NCBI GenBank assembly: GCA_022340305.1 | Contig: JAJDOF010000116.1 | Span: forward strand, 1 to 49,083 | Source of the DNA: Gammaproteobacteria bacterium | GTDB taxonomy: Bacteria; Pseudomonadota; Gammaproteobacteria; GCA-001735895 | Length of the DNA stretch: 49,083 nucleotides | Direction of reading: 5' to 3' | Part shown: in pieces, positions 34,605 to 42,347 of the stretch | Layout of the letters: every line of letters starts with the position of its first letter | Position numbering within the stretch: the stretch's first letter is position 1 | Notes under the pieces: model-generated | The model's input: the letters and a program-made list of their open reading frames with translations, nothing else | Database searches by the model: none | What the model was told of the DNA's origin: nothing | Made by a program: the position numbers and the translations under genes

Positions 34605-35387
34605 ATGCTCAAGTTCTGGAAGTTTACCCTGTTCTTTCTGTTATGCCTGGTGGTGGCGCTGTTGGTCAATCTGCCGGTCCAGCATGTCCTGGCGTATGTC
34701 AAAATACCGCAATCGGTGCGAATGGCTGGTATTGACGGCAATTTGTATAGCGGCAATGCAGCCGAAGTCCGCATCAATGACTTTCCGTTTCGCGGTATTC
34801 ACTATCGTTATATGCCTTCCTGTATTCTCCGCCTGAAGCTTTGCTACCACGTGGATTATGACGAAGGTCAGCTGCAGCTAGCCTACGATTTATTAAACGG
34901 TGACACCGAGGTCAGCCGCAGTCGTGTCGAGTACCCGGTCACTGCCTTGCTGGCGCACTTGCCCATGTCTGCGCTGGTTAAACCCACGGGTCGCCTGCAA
35001 CTGGATATCGATGACCTGTCGATGCAGCAGGACAAGCTGGTGTCGCTTGATGGCAAGCTGATCTGGCATGATCTCGGTCTCGACGACAACGACACCAATA
35101 TCGATATCGGCGACTACCAGGTCGATATCAGCGGCGGCGCGAATGGATTCGATTTCACGTTCAGCGATCTGGATGCGATCCTCGACGTCAGTGGTGACGG
35201 CAGTATCAGCCCACTCGGCCTCTACGAGGTCGATGTCGACATTACGGTGCAAGCGGGCCTGGATCCAAAGATCAAAAGCATACTCAACCTGGTCGCGGCG
35301 CGCAGCAGTGACGCCAACCGGTACCGTGTCAAACAGCAAGGGCGGTTACCCGCCAACATTGCCCGCCAGTTGTTGCTCCACCAGTAA
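34605..35387 (+). CDS. gspN: Type II secretion protein GspN
   Basis: Optional T2SS component with an N-terminal membrane helix (about 8-26, FFLLCLVVALLVNLPVQHVLAY) and a periplasmic domain with GIDGNLYSGNAAEVRINDFP, a pair Cys residues (PSCILRLKLCYH) and GDGSISPLGLYEVDVDITVQ. The 260-residue length fits the family. It starts directly after the gspM stop and ends the cluster. Only about 25 bases separate it from REP DNA. Confidence 0.9.
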   Translation: MLKFWKFTLFFLLCLVVALLVNLPVQHVLAYVKIPQSVRMAGIDGNLYSGNAAEVRINDFPFRGIHYRYMPSCILRLKLCYHVDYDEGQLQLAYDLLNGDTEVSRSRVEYPVTALLAHLPMSALVKPTGRLQLDIDDLSMQQDKLVSLDGKLIWHDLGLDDNDTNIDIGDYQVDISGGANGFDFTFSDLDAILDVSGDGSISPLGLYEVDVDITVQAGLDPKIKSILNLVAARSSDANRYRVKQQGRLPANIARQLLLHQ

Positions 35388-35409
35388 CCACTACCCCACA
35401 ACTAAGCGC

Positions 35410-35520
35410 CATTGCAAGATCCCCGCTTGCGCGGGGATGACAAGAAGCCCCGCTTGCGCGGGGACGACAAGAAGCCCGGGGCATTCCCGCGTAAACGGCG
35501 GTCCGACGTATCGGAATCCG
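35410..35520 (+). repeat. REP cluster, left copy, with 27-nt tandem
   Basis: AAGATCCCCGCTTGCGCGGGGATGAC (35416-35441) is followed by a second unit starting CGCTTGC at 35451, 27 nt after the first at 35424. The type B composite CATTCCCGCGTAAACGGCGG then TCCGACGTATCGGAATC follows at 35482-35518. Confidence 0.88.
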
Positions 35521-35573
35521 CGATGGCGGCTCCCGGAAGTATCGAAGTCTTGGCAGGTTAGCGCAAAGGCGAG

Positions 35574-35743
35574 GGAGTTACTTAACGATACCGTAATAAG
35601 TGAAGCCGGGCGATTCGACCTGTGCGCGGTCGAAAATATTGCGCCCGTCGACAATGACCGGTGATTTCATCTGCTTCCGCATCAATTCGAAATCGGGTGA
35701 CCAGTATTCCGGTCACCCGGTGAGCAGCACCAGCGCATCGACA
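35574..35743 (-). pseudogene. Duplicated 3'-terminal fragment of the ugd-like gene
   Basis: About 170 bases nearly identical to 35883-36050, the 3' end of the ugd-like gene. I count roughly seven differences. The copy ends abruptly at GACATT, after which REP sequence begins, whereas the real gene continues into CTTCAACGC. It has the stop and the last ~55 codons but no upstream coding part, so it cannot make a protein. It lies between gspN and the intact gene. Confidence 0.92.
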
Positions 35744-35870
35744 TTGCAAGATCCCCGCTTGCGCGGGGATGACAAGAAGCCCGGGGCATTCCCGCCTAAG
35801 CGGCGGTCCGACGTGTCGGAATCCTGCAATGGCGGCTCCCGGAAGTATTGGAATTTTGACCGGTTAGCGC
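35741..35870 (+). repeat. REP cluster, right copy, start of the second duplication unit
   Basis: CATTGCAAGATCCCCGCTTGCG then CGGGGATGACAAGAAGCCC lacks the extra 27-nt unit of the left copy. It continues with the type B composite (TCCGACGTGTCGGAATCC). The flanking GCAATGGCGGCTCCCGGAAGTAT also occurs at 35522 in near-identical form (GCGATGGCGGCTCCCGGAAGTAT), so REP plus gene tail were duplicated as a unit of about 330 bases. Confidence 0.88.
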
Positions 35871-35883
35871 ATAGGCCAGGGAG

Positions 35884-37152
35884 TTACTTACCGATACCGT
35901 AATAAGTGAAACCGAGCGATTCGACCTGTGCGCGGTCGAAAATATTGCGCCCGTCAACAATGACCGGTGATTTCATCTGCTTCAGCATCAATTCGAAATC
36001 GGGTGACCAGTATTCCGGCCACTCGGTGAGCAGCACCAGCGCATCGACATTCTTCAACGCATCGTATTTGCCACTGATGGTCTTGACGCTGGGGTTATCG
36101 CGATATACATGATGCACATTCTCGGAGGCTTCCGGGTCGTGCACGCGCACCTCGGCCTGCTGGGCGACGATGGCATCGATCACGCGCAGGCTCGGCGCCG
36201 CATCGAGCGAGGCCGAGCCGGGCTTGAACGATGCTCCCCAGATGGCAATCTTGCGATCGTGCAGATCGGCACGATAATGCCGCCACAACTTGCGAAAAGG
36301 CAGTTCCTTCTGCTTTTCATTTTGCTGCAGCAGGGTTTGCATCAGCGTCGATTCGTTCTTTTCTGACAATAATTGCGCGAGACTGTCGAGCGTTTGCGGG
36401 AAGGTGTTACCACCGAAGCCGCAACCGGGCGCCAGGTGGTGTCGACCGATACGTGGGTCGGCGCCCATGCCACGTCGAATCACGTCGATGTCGACGCCGA
36501 GCTGCTCACCAAGGTTCGCGAGCTCATTGATATAGCCGATCCGCAATGCCAGCATGCCGATGATCGACAGCTTGGTGAATTCCGCTTCGCGCGGGCTCAT
36601 CACAAAAAGATGTTCAAGCTGGGTGCTGAACGGTTTGAACAGCGCTTGCAGGGTGAGCGTGGCCGCCTCGTCGTCACTGCCGAGAATCAGTGACTTCGGA
36701 TTGCGAATCCTTTCGAGCGCCTCGCCCTCTGAAATGTTCTCTGCAAAATAGACGGCGACCTGCTTTTTGCGGCGATCCAGCAATGCCTGCAGGCGGTCGG
36801 TTGCACCGACGCCGAAGTGACTCTGGTTGATCACCAGCAGTGGTCCTTCCGCCTTGCTCGCCAGTTGTTCGACTAATGCATAGGCACGCTCGAACTCACT
36901 CGGATTCATGCTCAGCACGTGGGCCTGAATGCCGAGTGCAGTGCGTGTCTGCGCCAGGCGAATGCGCTTGTTCTCAAAGCCGTCGAGAACCAGGTCGCGC
37001 AGGCCCGGTTCGTTGCGTATGCTGCGCCCCATCAGGGTGATCGGATCCTTGATCTGGCTGTTGCTGACGAAGCAAACATCATTGCCGGTTTGCGCAAGTG
37101 CTGCCGCGGTTACCCAGGCGGTCAATTCACTACCCCAGATGGCAATTTTCAT
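35884..37152 (-). CDS. UDP-glucose dehydrogenase-like protein lacking catalytic residues
   Basis: A 422-residue protein with the fold of the UDP-glucose/GDP-mannose dehydrogenase family, aligning end to end with the enzyme at 24519. The nucleotide loop is GSELTAWVTAAAL instead of [13 protein letters not shown]. The active-site segment GCGFGGNTFPQT replaces [12 protein letters not shown]: the nucleophilic Cys is Thr and the following Lys-Asp pair is Gln-Thr. In AEFTKLSIIGMLALRIGY the Lys is kept but the Asn of the family is Ile. FKPGSASLDAAPS and DGRNIFDRAQVESLGF are kept. It cannot do the two-step oxidation as known enzymes do; a regulatory or binding role is possible. Third gene of a galU-pgi operon, with an ATGA overlap with pgi. 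Confidence 0.9.
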   Translation of the reverse strand: MKIAIWGSELTAWVTAAALAQTGNDVCFVSNSQIKDPITLMGRSIRNEPGLRDLVLDGFENKRIRLAQTRTALGIQAHVLSMNPSEFERAYALVEQLASKAEGPLLVINQSHFGVGATDRLQALLDRRKKQVAVYFAENISEGEALERIRNPKSLILGSDDEAATLTLQALFKPFSTQLEHLFVMSPREAEFTKLSIIGMLALRIGYINELANLGEQLGVDIDVIRRGMGADPRIGRHHLAPGCGFGGNTFPQTLDSLAQLLSEKNESTLMQTLLQQNEKQKELPFRKLWRHYRADLHDRKIAIWGASFKPGSASLDAAPSLRVIDAIVAQQAEVRVHDPEASENVHHVYRDNPSVKTISGKYDALKNVDALVLLTEWPEYWSPDFELMLKQMKSPVIVDGRNIFDRAQVESLGFTYYGIGK

Positions 37153-38789
37153 GAGTCCCTGTCCTGTTGTTCGAGTATTGTCTTGAGCAAGCCATTGGTA
37201 GAGCTGTCGAATTCGTTACTGACTATCGATTGAGACAGGGGCTCGGTCAGGGTAGTCGCGACCTCCTTACCCAGTTCCACACCCCACTGATCGAAGGGAT
37301 TGATATTCCAGATCACGGATTGCACAAACACCTTGTGTTCATAGAGCGCGATCAGTTGGCCGAAACTGAACGGTGTAAGCTCGTCCAGCAATAGCGTGGT
37401 GCTCGGCTGATTGCCGCGGTAGCGTTTGAAAACGGGCGCGGTTTCCTCGCTGTCGATCACGGTATCGCCAAGCGCCAGAATACGTGACTGCGCCAGGCAA
37501 TTGGCGAGTGTCAATTTGTGTTGTTCCTGCAGTTCGGGGTTGCCTGAATCCTGGTAACGTCGCGCCGGCACCACGAAATCACACATCACCGACTCGGTTC
37601 CCTGGTGTAGCAACTGGTAAAACGCGTGTTGCGCATTGGGGCCGATTTCGCCCCACAAGATGGGACAGGTGTTGTAATCGATGCTGGCGCCGTCGCGACT
37701 GACACTCTTGCCGTTGCTTTCCATCTCGAGTTGCCCGAGGTATGCCGGTAAATGGCCCATGCGGCCGTCGTAGGGCAAAATGGCATGCGCGCGGATGTTG
37801 AGGAAATTGATGTTCCAGATGCCGATCATGGCGAGCATTACCGGCAGGTTTTTTTCGAAATCCTGCGTGCGGAAATGCTGATCCATCTGATGCGCGCCGG
37901 CCAGCATCTGGCGAAACCCGTCCATACCTATCTCAAGCGCGATCGGCAGGCCGATCGCCGACCACATCGAGTAACGGCCACCGATCCAGTCCCACAGCGC
38001 GAGACGACTGTTGGGTGGAATACCCCAGTCGGCCATGCGTTCGTTATTGGCCGAAACGCCGATGAAGTGGCGGCGGAACAGAACCTCATCGTCGGCGCCG
38101 CTGACCTGGCGCAGCCATTGCAGCGCTGTATTGGCGTTGGACAGGGTGTCGATAGTGGTAAACGATTTCGATGAAATGATAAACAGCGTGGTTGCCGGGT
38201 TCAGGCGATCCAGGTGCTCAACGATCTGGCTGCCATCCATGGTGGATACGAAAAAGATTTCGAGCTGGGTAGCACCGGGAGCGTCCGGGTCAGTCAGGGC
38301 CTTTGACGCCATGAACGGACCGAGATCGGAACCACCGACCCCGATGTTGACGATGGTATCGACGGGCCGGCCGGAAAAACCGCGCCACTGTCCGGCGTGA
38401 ACACGATTGACGATCTGCTCCATGCGCTCGAGCGTGTCATGAATATCGCCGACGATATCTTCACCGTCGACCATTAATTTGTTACCTGCCGGTAGCCGCA
38501 GGGCGGTGTGTAACGCCGCCCTGTTTTCCGAGTTGTTGACCCTGTCGCCAGTGAATAACTTCTCGATCCACGAATTCAGCTCTGTTGCGCGCGCGAGTTC
38601 ACACAGCAACTCGATCGTTTTGCGACTGACCCGCTGCTTGGAGTAATCGAATAGCAGGTTACCCTCGCGCAGGCTGAAGTGCTCGAACCGATTGCGGTCT
38701 TCAGCGAACAGTTCCGCGAGGTGCAGGTTACCGGTTTTTACAGAGTGCTTGCGCAGGTTTTTCCAGGCCTTGCTATCGGTCAGTTTCAT
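37149..38789 (-). CDS. pgi: Glucose-6-phosphate isomerase
   Basis: Interconverts glucose-6-phosphate and fructose-6-phosphate. 546 residues (family ~545-550). Motifs: VNIGVGGSDLGPFMASKAL, STMDGSQIVEHLDRLNP, SKSFTTIDTLSNA, GGRYSMWSAIGLPIAL, ILWGEIGPNAQHAFYQLLHQ with the catalytic Glu-xxx-His region and the C-terminal INPFDQWGVELGK. ATG 38789 is preferred to 38873 because the latter lies inside galU. Overlaps the next gene (ATGA) and is 4 nt after galU. Confidence 0.97.
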   Translation of the reverse strand: MKLTDSKAWKNLRKHSVKTGNLHLAELFAEDRNRFEHFSLREGNLLFDYSKQRVSRKTIELLCELARATELNSWIEKLFTGDRVNNSENRAALHTALRLPAGNKLMVDGEDIVGDIHDTLERMEQIVNRVHAGQWRGFSGRPVDTIVNIGVGGSDLGPFMASKALTDPDAPGATQLEIFFVSTMDGSQIVEHLDRLNPATTLFIISSKSFTTIDTLSNANTALQWLRQVSGADDEVLFRRHFIGVSANNERMADWGIPPNSRLALWDWIGGRYSMWSAIGLPIALEIGMDGFRQMLAGAHQMDQHFRTQDFEKNLPVMLAMIGIWNINFLNIRAHAILPYDGRMGHLPAYLGQLEMESNGKSVSRDGASIDYNTCPILWGEIGPNAQHAFYQLLHQGTESVMCDFVVPARRYQDSGNPELQEQHKLTLANCLAQSRILALGDTVIDSEETAPVFKRYRGNQPSTTLLLDELTPFSFGQLIALYEHKVFVQSVIWNINPFDQWGVELGKEVATTLTEPLSQSIVSNEFDSSTNGLLKTILEQQDRDS

Positions 38790-38793
38790 CGGC

Positions 38794-39684
38794 TTACAGT
38801 TCCTGCTGCCGGATCCACGCCGCAAGATCGGCACCGATTTCGGGATGGTTGAGGCCGAACTTGATGTTCGCAATCAGGTAACCCAGCTTGTTGCCGCAAT
38901 CGTAGGTGCGACCCTGCATGCTGGTCGCCTGCACCGGCATTTCGGCGATCAGCGCATTGATCGCATCGGTTAGCTGGATTTCGCCGCCCGCGCCGGGTCT
39001 GGTCTCACGCAGCAGGGTCATGGTGCGTGCGGGCAGTATGTAACGACCGATAATTGACTGGTTGGACGGCGCCTCACCCACGGGCGGCTTTTCCACCATC
39101 GCGATTACGTTATGGCTTTCACCAGGTAGAAACTCCGCACCGCCACAATCGACGATGCCATAGCTGCTGACCTTGTCGTCGGCGACTGCCTCGACCATGA
39201 TCTGGGCGGCGTGATTCTGTTTGAAGGCATGCACAATCGCCTTGAGATCATGCGCGTGATCACCATCGGCATTAAACACCAGCACATCGGGCAGGGTCAC
39301 CGCGAAATCCTCGTCGCCAATCAACTTCGCCGCGCACAGCACCGCGTGGCCGAGGCCCAGCGGCTGGTGTTGATACACCGTGGACAGGCGCACATTATCC
39401 GGCAGCATGTCGCGCACCGATGCCAGCAGGGCAACCTTGCCCTTATGTTCCAGCGCGGTTTCGAGTTCACTATGCGTTTCGAAATGGTTTTCAATGGACT
39501 CCTTGCCGGGACGGGTTACCAGGATGATTTCCTTGAAACCGGCCTCGATCGCCTCCTCGATAACATACTGAATCACCGGTTTATCGACCACCGTCAGCAT
39601 TTCTTTGGGGATGACTTTGCTGGCGGGCAATACGCGAGTCCCGAGGCCAGCCACGGGGATGACCATTTTTGTCAATTCTGTCAT
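38794..39684 (-). CDS. galU: UTP-glucose-1-phosphate uridylyltransferase
   Basis: Makes UDP-glucose, the precursor of UDP-galactose and UDP-glucuronate used by galE and ugd at 23481 and 24519. 296 residues with the loop GLGTRVLPASKVIPKEMLTV, the HQPLGLGHAVLCAAKLIG segment, LPDVLV, VEKPPVGEAPSNQSIIGRYI and the EIQLTDAI motif. First gene of the operon galU-pgi-ugd-like, transcribed towards the T2SS cluster. ATG 39684. Confidence 0.96.
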   Translation of the reverse strand: MTELTKMVIPVAGLGTRVLPASKVIPKEMLTVVDKPVIQYVIEEAIEAGFKEIILVTRPGKESIENHFETHSELETALEHKGKVALLASVRDMLPDNVRLSTVYQHQPLGLGHAVLCAAKLIGDEDFAVTLPDVLVFNADGDHAHDLKAIVHAFKQNHAAQIMVEAVADDKVSSYGIVDCGGAEFLPGESHNVIAMVEKPPVGEAPSNQSIIGRYILPARTMTLLRETRPGAGGEIQLTDAINALIAEMPVQATSMQGRTYDCGNKLGYLIANIKFGLNHPEIGADLAAWIRQQEL

Positions 39685-39830
39685 ATGTCAGGCAACGATC
39701 TTGGAGTTAGTTTAGGATGGCCATTGATTTTAGTGTGAATTCAGCTCGACCACTAGTGCAATCGCGTTGAATTGCGACTCTATCTACAAAAAAGACCTGG
39801 TGGCAGCGATTCGAGCCCTGCCTAATCCTG

Positions 39831-41783
39831 TCAGGGCTTAACGACCTCTATACTGACCAGTCCAGCGTCTGCTGCGACTCCATCAAAAACGGTAAAGGGA
39901 ATACTTACCGTGCCAGAAAATCCGCTGTCAGGGGAAAATGACCAGGCACCGTTCGATTCAACCAGGCGACCTCCCGCGGGCGCATCGATGAATGAGGTTA
40001 TCAGCTGATTGTCTGCATCGGGGCCTGTTGCAGTTAAACTGATCGTGATTTCCTGTCCTGCCGGCGTTGCAAGGAATTGATCAGCGGCCCTTGGAGGCGC
40101 GTTATTCACCACTGCAAATGTCCCTTGCGAAAAGGTGTAAAAGGAGCCCGCATAGACCTCTTTCAGGGCATGAGCACGAACCATGTACCAGGCGCCGGGA
40201 ACCGGGTTCGGGTCGACATACTGATGCCCGTCATGCAGTTCCATTGGATTCAACGGCTGATATGGTCCGAATCGTTCCAATGCGCGGTAGATTCGGTATT
40301 TTGGCCGCGCTCCGCTATCTGCTTCGGCCCAGTTGAGGTGGACACTATTTCCTCGCCTTTCAGCCCGTAATTCGCTGACGGGCTGCAGCGGGAATGGATG
40401 TAATGTCGGGTCTCCGAGGAGGTTGACCCAGATCGGATTAAGCCAGGTGTAATGCCCCGTTGGCGTATATTCCAGCGTCTCCGGGCCGCCGAAGGTGCTG
40501 GTGCCGTTGTTGACCGTGCGTAAATGGCTGTAACCAATGGTTTTCCCCAGCGCCATGTGGTGCAACTGCCAGGCTGGTCGAGCCCCCCATCCCGTAGTCA
40601 GGCCATACCATCGTTGCGCCAGCATGGCTTTCATGGTGTTGTTCCACTTTGAAAAATCAAGCTTGCCGCTGCCGAAATTTAGGGAGAATACGGTCTTGAT
40701 GGGATCAGCGTTGGTGTAGTCTGAATATTTCCAGCTGCCGAAATCCACACCGAACAACCACGGCTTCTGCGTGCCGGTGTCATGATGGCCGCCTTTCACA
40801 AGTGCATCGGGTCCAACGATATTACGCAGCGCACTGGATTCGACTGACAGATGGTTGTTGCTGCCGCCATATGCTTGCCGCAAATCCCCCAGGCGCCCGT
40901 GGCGCCAGTGATGGTCTTTGTCGAAATACCGTTTGAACAGGGAAATCTTGTCACCGAGCACGCCATCCATATTGGAAAAATCGATTCGTCCCACCTGCAT
41001 TTCGATGTGATCGCTTGGGATAGCGTTATGCTGAAATATCCCCTGACGGTCATCACGCCAGACTCCATTCATATCGGCATAGAATAAATCCGTTTCCAAC
41101 GGGCGACGATCGTGCCCGTCAGGATTTGCATGGCCGCTTTTGATGACCGGGATCTGGCCGACCAGGATCAAGGCATGGGGTGTCGATGCTGCTGTATAGT
41201 AAAGACGCTTAATCCAGGCCCGTATTTTTCGTGCAGCCTGCAAATTCGCAACGAAATCCCCGTCTTTAGCCGGCGGCACATCGTGACGAACAACTGCCCA
41301 GCCATCACCGATCAAATCCAGCATGAAACGATCCAGGCGAGCACCCAGATCCCCGGCCAGGGTTTCATCGACGACCACGAGGGCCACGCCGTGCTGCTCC
41401 TCGGCCGGTAGATATCGTCCTGTTGTCCAGTAGCCTGTCTCGATTTTCTTATTGCCGGGGCGTGAAATTCGATACTCGTAAGCGACACCTGGCTCGACAT
41501 CCTCGTCTACATAGACCCTGGAGAAACCGCTGAGTGATGCAATGTCCTGCCATGACGTCTTGAAGGTTTCACCCAGGAGGCGTCGTTGAATACTGACTCG
41601 ATCGATATTTGAACCGGTTGCCCTGGCCCAGTTCATCTCAACGCGGGCGCCGTCTTCACTGATCCTGCCATCGACAGCTAGAAATCGTTCTGGTATGGGT
41701 TCGGCGGCCCCCACATTCCCCTCGATAAGGAATATGAACCAACAAGAAACCAGGATTAATCGAAACGGTCGGTAACGAGCCAC
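39831..41783 (-). CDS. Secreted caspase/gingipain-fold (C25-like) protein lacking the catalytic dyad
   Basis: About 650 residues. GTG 41783 is preferred: GAGG lies 8 nt upstream and it gives a signal peptide (residues 1 to about 27, ending VGAA). TTG 41801 adds 6 residues. Domains: an FN3-like module (about 30-120), then a C25 gingipain-like fold (about 125-440; HALILVGQIPVI, TDLFYADMNGVWRDD, and NLLGDPTLHPFP closing the domain). An FN3-like stretch (VHLNWAEADSGARPKYRIYR) and a cadherin/Ig-like C-terminus (FSPDSGFSGTVSIPFTVFDG) follow. The family's catalytic GHG is DFGSW and the Cys segment reads VFSLNFGSG, so it is probably not a peptidase. Homology is remote; confidence is moderate. Confidence 0.6.
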   Translation of the reverse strand: MARYRPFRLILVSCWFIFLIEGNVGAAEPIPERFLAVDGRISEDGARVEMNWARATGSNIDRVSIQRRLLGETFKTSWQDIASLSGFSRVYVDEDVEPGVAYEYRISRPGNKKIETGYWTTGRYLPAEEQHGVALVVVDETLAGDLGARLDRFMLDLIGDGWAVVRHDVPPAKDGDFVANLQAARKIRAWIKRLYYTAASTPHALILVGQIPVIKSGHANPDGHDRRPLETDLFYADMNGVWRDDRQGIFQHNAIPSDHIEMQVGRIDFSNMDGVLGDKISLFKRYFDKDHHWRHGRLGDLRQAYGGSNNHLSVESSALRNIVGPDALVKGGHHDTGTQKPWLFGVDFGSWKYSDYTNADPIKTVFSLNFGSGKLDFSKWNNTMKAMLAQRWYGLTTGWGARPAWQLHHMALGKTIGYSHLRTVNNGTSTFGGPETLEYTPTGHYTWLNPIWVNLLGDPTLHPFPLQPVSELRAERRGNSVHLNWAEADSGARPKYRIYRALERFGPYQPLNPMELHDGHQYVDPNPVPGAWYMVRAHALKEVYAGSFYTFSQGTFAVVNNAPPRAADQFLATPAGQEITISLTATGPDADNQLITSFIDAPAGGRLVESNGAWSFSPDSGFSGTVSIPFTVFDGVAADAGLVSIEVVKP

Positions 41784-42347
41784 CGCTAAAACCTCACACA
41801 AAACATTAGCCTAGTTTGATCAAGCAGCTAAGTCCATTCACCGGTGACTCCCGTGTTAAAGGATTATTGTGCCTGGGCGCCCGAATCAAGTACCTAAAAC
41901 AATGGTTTATACTAATGATTCATTAGTTGAGAACAACCAATTCATCGGTAGCAGGCCAGAACTGGGTAACTGAAAAATCTCAAAAGGTGATGCCAAGGTT
42001 CTTTTTCGCTGGTATTCTTACGTCAGGCTTGTTCGCCTGGCTATTCAACAAAGCTCACTGAATCTGTAATCTTGAGCCGTGTTGGGTAGATTTTATTCGA
42101 CAGGTTTCGATCGAGCAGCGTTCTGGCACCGCTGTGGCGTTCGGCCCCGGAATTATTTGGTAGACGGATCTAACTTATAAGGTCAATAAAAACAATAATC
42201 TATAGTGGTAAGTTCAAGTGAGATATCACTATGCTGCACTGCCAAATATGAGTCGTTGACAGTCGCGGCTGGTATAACCAGCTCAAAGTCAGCGAGCGGG
42301 ATGTTTTCCGGAGTGGTTACCTGTCGGCAGCGATGGGGTTTTTCCCG
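41784..42347. promoter_or_regulatory. Intergenic region between the C25-like gene and the giant exoprotein
   Basis: About 560 bases without a convincing gene, between divergently transcribed genes. It holds a 17-nt perfect palindrome (41911-41927) and a smaller inverted repeat AGTGA-GATA-TCACT at 42217-42230. TATACT at 41908-41913 overlaps the large palindrome and could be a plus-strand -10, with no good -35. Confidence 0.5.
41911..41927. promoter_or_regulatory. 17-nt perfect palindrome, candidate operator
   Basis: ACTAATGA-T-TCATTAGT is fully symmetric around the central T, the shape expected of a dimeric TetR- or MarR-type repressor site. It overlaps a TATACT (41908-41913). No such regulator is encoded in the window. 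Confidence 0.5.

Noticed and set aside
39799-39825. tRNA-like 3' end (minus strand, CTCGAATCGCTGCCACCA)
   Set aside because: The stems do not pair as a T-arm and acceptor, and no other tRNA part or integrase is near, so I do not call an attachment site.
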